In this document: piece by piece, positions 63,709 through 64,000 of the stretch
Layout of the letters: every line of letters begins with the position of its first letter
How positions within the stretch are numbered: the stretch's first letter is position 1
Assembly (NCBI GenBank): GCA_016793805.1
Contig: JAEUIZ010000055.1
Span: 61,367 to 125,366, forward strand
Reading direction: 5' to 3'
Source: Phycisphaerae bacterium
Lineage (GTDB): Bacteria > Planctomycetota > Phycisphaerae > Phycisphaerales > UBA1924
Length of the DNA stretch: 64,000 bases
The notes under the pieces: generated by a model
What the model was told of the DNA's origin: nothing
The model's input: only the letters and a program-made list of their open reading frames with translations
Database searches by the model: none
Position numbers and translations under genes: made by a program

Positions 63709-63960
63709 ATGGGCGATACTGGACTCGAACTCCCCGCGAATCCTGCGGGAAACACGCCCGTTTCGGAATCGGGCGGCAGCAAATCCGGCAACAAAGGGGG
63801 TGGCTTTGGCTCCCCGACGCCCCCGGCATCCGCCACGGCCCCAACGCCCGCCACGCCCACCGATCCCGAGTTGGCGGCGGTGGTCGCGGTGTGGTCCGAC
63901 CTGCCCCCGGCGATCCGGGCGGGCGTGCTGGCGCTGGTGAAGGCGGCGAAGGGCGCATAG
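63709..63960 (+). CDS. Small protein with tRNA-antisense start and conserved-looking C-terminus
   Basis: 83 residues. The first residues MGDTGLE arise from DNA antisense to a tRNA-Val-like 3' end. A Gly/Ser/Pro-rich middle follows, then DPELAAVVAVWSDLPPAIRA and GVLALVKAAKG, an amphipathic helical end that reads like a genuine protein segment. Whether the ATG is used, or only the C-terminal part of some longer or older gene is coding, cannot be decided here. Confidence 0.45.
   Translation: MGDTGLELPANPAGNTPVSESGGSKSGNKGGGFGSPTPPASATAPTPATPTDPELAAVVAVWSDLPPAIRAGVLALVKAAKGA
63710..63730 (-). other. tRNA-Val(GAC)-like 3' end, possible attachment-site remnant
   Basis: The 21 bases on the minus strand equal, as I recall it, the T-loop-to-discriminator end of bacterial tRNA-Val(GAC): the start is GTTCGAGTCCAG and the end TATCGCCCA. 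No matching 5' acceptor GGGCGAT lies upstream, and the bases before it do not complete a T-stem. Two perfect hairpins flank it at 63733-63749 (5 bp) and 63755-63775 (6 bp). Confidence 0.5.
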
Positions 63961-64000
63961 CGGCGCGCCGCGGTCCACACGCGATCCACGGGCCGCGAGC

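Overview
The window is a strongly GC-rich, densely packed bacterial chromosome segment with many GTG starts and 4-base ATGA/GTGA gene overlaps. It most likely comes from a planctomycete of the Phycisphaerae type. The main reasons are six secreted proteins ending in a paired Cys-rich half-EF-hand module (core NCDGST..PVLNVNDF.CF, last residues GC, known as the GC-type dockerin), two ECF-sigma/Ser-Thr-kinase gene pairs with TPR-tailed kinases, DUF1573, and a bacterial tricorn protease. No rRNA, CRISPR array, insertion sequence or integrase was found.

Layout. 1-6206: start of a secreted protein, pyrE, phoU, a methyltransferase, an ECF sigma with a membrane partner, and a three-gene envelope operon (DUF1573, rhodanese, MauE/DoxX) that carries Cys motifs in each product. 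6242-15000: a saccharopine-dehydrogenase-like oxidoreductase, a phytase-like esterase with dockerin, a patatin lipoprotein, a GT2 glycosyltransferase, a lone nuoB, a CAU-anticodon tRNA, coaX overlapping an MnmE-like GTPase, and a seven-repeat dockerin protein. 15031-25436: TPR membrane protein and pseudouridine synthase; on the minus strand a PPIase-like lipoprotein with a YraN protein, then serS with an MBOAT/SGNH O-acylation pair; DUF1844 and unknown proteins. 25536-40889: fabI, nadC-birA-alaS, tRNA-Arg, an HTH gene and a small overlapping gene, recG, DUF971, a degenerate alpha/beta hydrolase with pyrF, a response regulator and a PBP4-type DD-carboxypeptidase. 40944-52889: tricorn protease and three consecutive minus-strand dockerin proteins (trypsin-like protease, HAF-repeat protein, beta-helix protein). 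53234-63488: two ECF-sigma/kinase pairs bracket three minus-strand genes (a propeller-like protein, a frameshifted dockerin gene, a PEGA lipoprotein). 63709-63960: a small ORF whose start lies antisense to a tRNA-Val-like 3' end.

How the parts fit. Housekeeping genes (pyrimidine, NAD, CoA and biotin metabolism, two aminoacyl-tRNA synthetases, tRNAs, DNA repair, fatty-acid synthesis, wall remodelling) sit among genes for a heavily secretory life style. Two translation-start styles are visible: start codons preceded by a good Shine-Dalgarno, and start codons lacking one but preceded 5-11 nt upstream by a TANNNT box, which suggests leaderless mRNAs. The least expected items are the frameshifted dockerin gene, the alpha/beta hydrolase lacking both Ser and His, the domain inserted in the tricorn propeller, the tRNA-Val remnant, and the recurrent TANNNT-start pattern.
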